A stretch of 6,264 bases of DNA from an uncultured bacterium (GTDB taxonomy: Bacteria > Actinomycetota > Coriobacteriia > Coriobacteriales > Coriobacteriaceae). The notes beneath the pieces are model-generated. The model made no database searches and was not told the DNA's origin. It worked only from the letters and a program-made list of their open reading frames with translations. The position numbers and the translations under genes were made by a program. This document shows positions 4,923-6,264 of the stretch, piece by piece. Within the stretch, counting starts at the first letter, position 1. The number at the start of each line of letters is the position of its first letter. The stretch spans positions 1 to 6,264 of the forward strand of contig CAJMPK010000089.1 of assembly GCA_905215205.1 (NCBI GenBank), written 5' to 3'.

Positions 4923-6260
4923 CTACTTCCCAAATAGCGCACCCAGTAGGCCGCGGCGTTTGGGCTTTTCTTCTCGGTAGGAGCCCTCCGCCGCTGCTGC
5001 CACCTGACGCGGTTGCTCGCCACCTCCACGGCGCACAATCTGGTATAGGAAGGGCGATTTAACGTATTTGACCACGATGGGCGTGGCGTGCACGGTACTT
5101 TCGCCGGACAGATGCAGGCTCGGGCTGAGCGGCGCCACGATATGCGTTTCGCGCTTGTCGCTAAACACCACCGCGGCCGCACGACCCGTCTGGCCGTTTA
5201 CGGCAATGCGCACCTGCTCGCCATCGCGGCCATCCGTCGCCGGACGATCGACAAAGTAGACCGGCACCATCACCAGGCCGTCCTTATGCTTGCGAGCCTT
5301 GCGCGCCCAGGTGCGGATGCTCTTTTTATTGAGCCCCAGCACCGCCTCGGCATCGTTGCCGGCAACGTCGAGCGCCAGCTTATCAATGACCACCTGGTCC
5401 TTGGTGGACGCATCGACGGAGACGACACGGAAGTCACCTTCCTGCATGGCCGGGTCAAACGGCCCAACCTTGGCAAAGTCCCACGGCTCCAGAATGCCCA
5501 TAAGGCGAACGTCCAGGTAGTTTGCCCGCGGATACGCCCAGTCGAGCACCTCGTAGTACACCAGGGTCTCCTTGCTCAGCCCCTTACCCGGGAAGGACGC
5601 CATCATGCGCAGATCCGCGAGCGCCATGGGGAAGTAGAAGAGCATCATGTCATTTTGGATCGCGTCTTCCACATCGTGCCCGGCAAAGGCCTCCGGGTAC
5701 TGGCGCACCAGCTGCAGCGCGTTGGCACGCGCCTGCTGCGGCGAGATCTCGCAGGGAATGCCCTGCTCAGGCACGTACTCGGCACCAACGCCCATGGTCA
5801 GGCGCTTGCTAAAGGTACCGGGTTTGAGCAGGTCGGCAACGCCAATCTTATTGCCGCAGGACGGGCACTCAAACACGCGCTGGGTCGATGACCCCTCAAA
5901 GGACGCGCCACAGAAGGGGCACGGAATGCTCACGTGCGCAGCCTCTTGAAACTCCTGCGCTGTGCCGCGGTCCTCCCACAGCAGATGCTCCAGAACCGAC
6001 TGATTGCGCCAGTGTGAATTAAAGAAATACCAATCCGGGTCCTCCGGGCGCTCGAGCTGCGACACATGGGTGAGCTTAAGCAGTCCATCGACAACCGTCA
6101 GCGGCGTATGACGGATACCCAGGACGCTCTTGGGCTCCCCCGCATCGGCCTGCCACGGAACGACCGTGCCGCAATAGGCACACTCAAAGCTGCGTTTAGC
6201 CTGGTGTGAGTACATAGGGCCGCCGCAGTTTTGGCATTTGATGGCAAACATCTCGTCCAT
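4923..6260 (-). CDS. Double zinc-ribbon protein (TFIIB/PriA-like zinc finger family)
   Basis: This protein has 445 residues from the ATG at 6260. Two zinc ribbons of the same design are visible: C9/C12 with C27/C30, and C114/C117 with C132/C135. Each reads CxxCG, 14 residues between the cysteine pairs, then FECxxCG. The middle part (about 140-325) has no motif I recognise. Residues 331-338 (MVPVYFVD) and 355-359 (NGQTG) match a pattern seen in bacterial zinc-ribbon proteins often labelled helicase PriA-like or TFIIB-type zinc finger proteins, some of which sit beside SPFH/virion-core-like genes. No helicase motif is present, so those labels should not be read as a function. There is no signal peptide or clear membrane helix. 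The tail is basic and then hydrophobic (EEKPKRRGLLGALFGK), perhaps for membrane or partner contact. Only 4 bases precede the ATG, so the true start may be upstream; ATG 6251 is an alternative. Confidence 0.85.
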   Translation of the reverse strand: MDEMFAIKCQNCGGPMYSHQAKRSFECAYCGTVVPWQADAGEPKSVLGIRHTPLTVVDGLLKLTHVSQLERPEDPDWYFFNSHWRNQSVLEHLLWEDRGTAQEFQEAAHVSIPCPFCGASFEGSSTQRVFECPSCGNKIGVADLLKPGTFSKRLTMGVGAEYVPEQGIPCEISPQQARANALQLVRQYPEAFAGHDVEDAIQNDMMLFYFPMALADLRMMASFPGKGLSKETLVYYEVLDWAYPRANYLDVRLMGILEPWDFAKVGPFDPAMQEGDFRVVSVDASTKDQVVIDKLALDVAGNDAEAVLGLNKKSIRTWARKARKHKDGLVMVPVYFVDRPATDGRDGEQVRIAVNGQTGRAAAVVFSDKRETHIVAPLSPSLHLSGESTVHATPIVVKYVKSPFLYQIVRRGGGEQPRQVAAAAEGSYREEKPKRRGLLGALFGK

Positions 6261-6264
6261 GGAT

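Noticed and set aside
5088..5891. Long plus-strand open frame (267 codons) opposite the zinc-ribbon gene
   Set aside because: It lies entirely antisense to a gene with clear zinc-ribbon motifs. Its His/Arg/Ala-rich translation is typical of a GC-rich shadow and has no recognisable domain.
1..6264. CRISPR array, insertion sequence or integrase attachment site
   Set aside because: No regularly spaced repeats, transposase or integrase motifs, or long flanking direct repeats were seen on either strand.

Overview
This 6.3 kb window is moderately high-GC bacterial DNA. It looks like a Gram-positive actinobacterium, most likely of the class Coriobacteriia and Collinsella-like. The evidence is G/C-ending codon preference, purine-rich ribosome binding sites, a twin-arginine-type signal peptide, and a wall-sorting signal of the LAxTG type used by class E sortases of high-GC Gram-positives. 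The genus is inferred from the style of these proteins and was not tested by any search.

Layout: (1) positions 1-121 carry the last 39 codons of an unidentified plus-strand gene, followed by a clear rho-independent terminator at 193-225. (2) Positions 427-2916 encode a large exported surface protein. In order it has a twin-arginine signal peptide, a beta-trefoil (ricin-like) domain, a phosphatidylinositol-specific phospholipase C (PI-PLC) X domain, an Ig-like beta domain, a Gly/Ser-rich linker and an LADTG sorting signal. A strong terminator follows at 2952-2985. (3) On the minus strand, 3011-3280 encodes a small protein with the look of a bacterial pleckstrin-homology fold. (4) Diverging from it, 3449-4498 encodes a DUF1016/YhcG-family PD-(D/E)XK nuclease with its catalytic residues intact. 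(5) About 420 bases without a confident gene follow (4499-4922). They contain two strong hairpins and a possible remnant of a coding 3' end. (6) On the minus strand, 4923-6260 encodes a protein with two evenly spaced four-cysteine zinc ribbons, whose start may lie at or beyond the window edge.

The genes do not form one operon: strands alternate and most junctions have hairpins. The main biological story is the wall-anchored PI-PLC, which probably acts outside the cell on phosphatidylinositol or GPI-anchored molecules, for example those of a host. The second point of interest is the divergent PH-like/DUF1016 pair, which could be a small defence or genome-maintenance islet, although nothing in the window proves a functional link. 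No RNA gene, insertion sequence or CRISPR array was seen.
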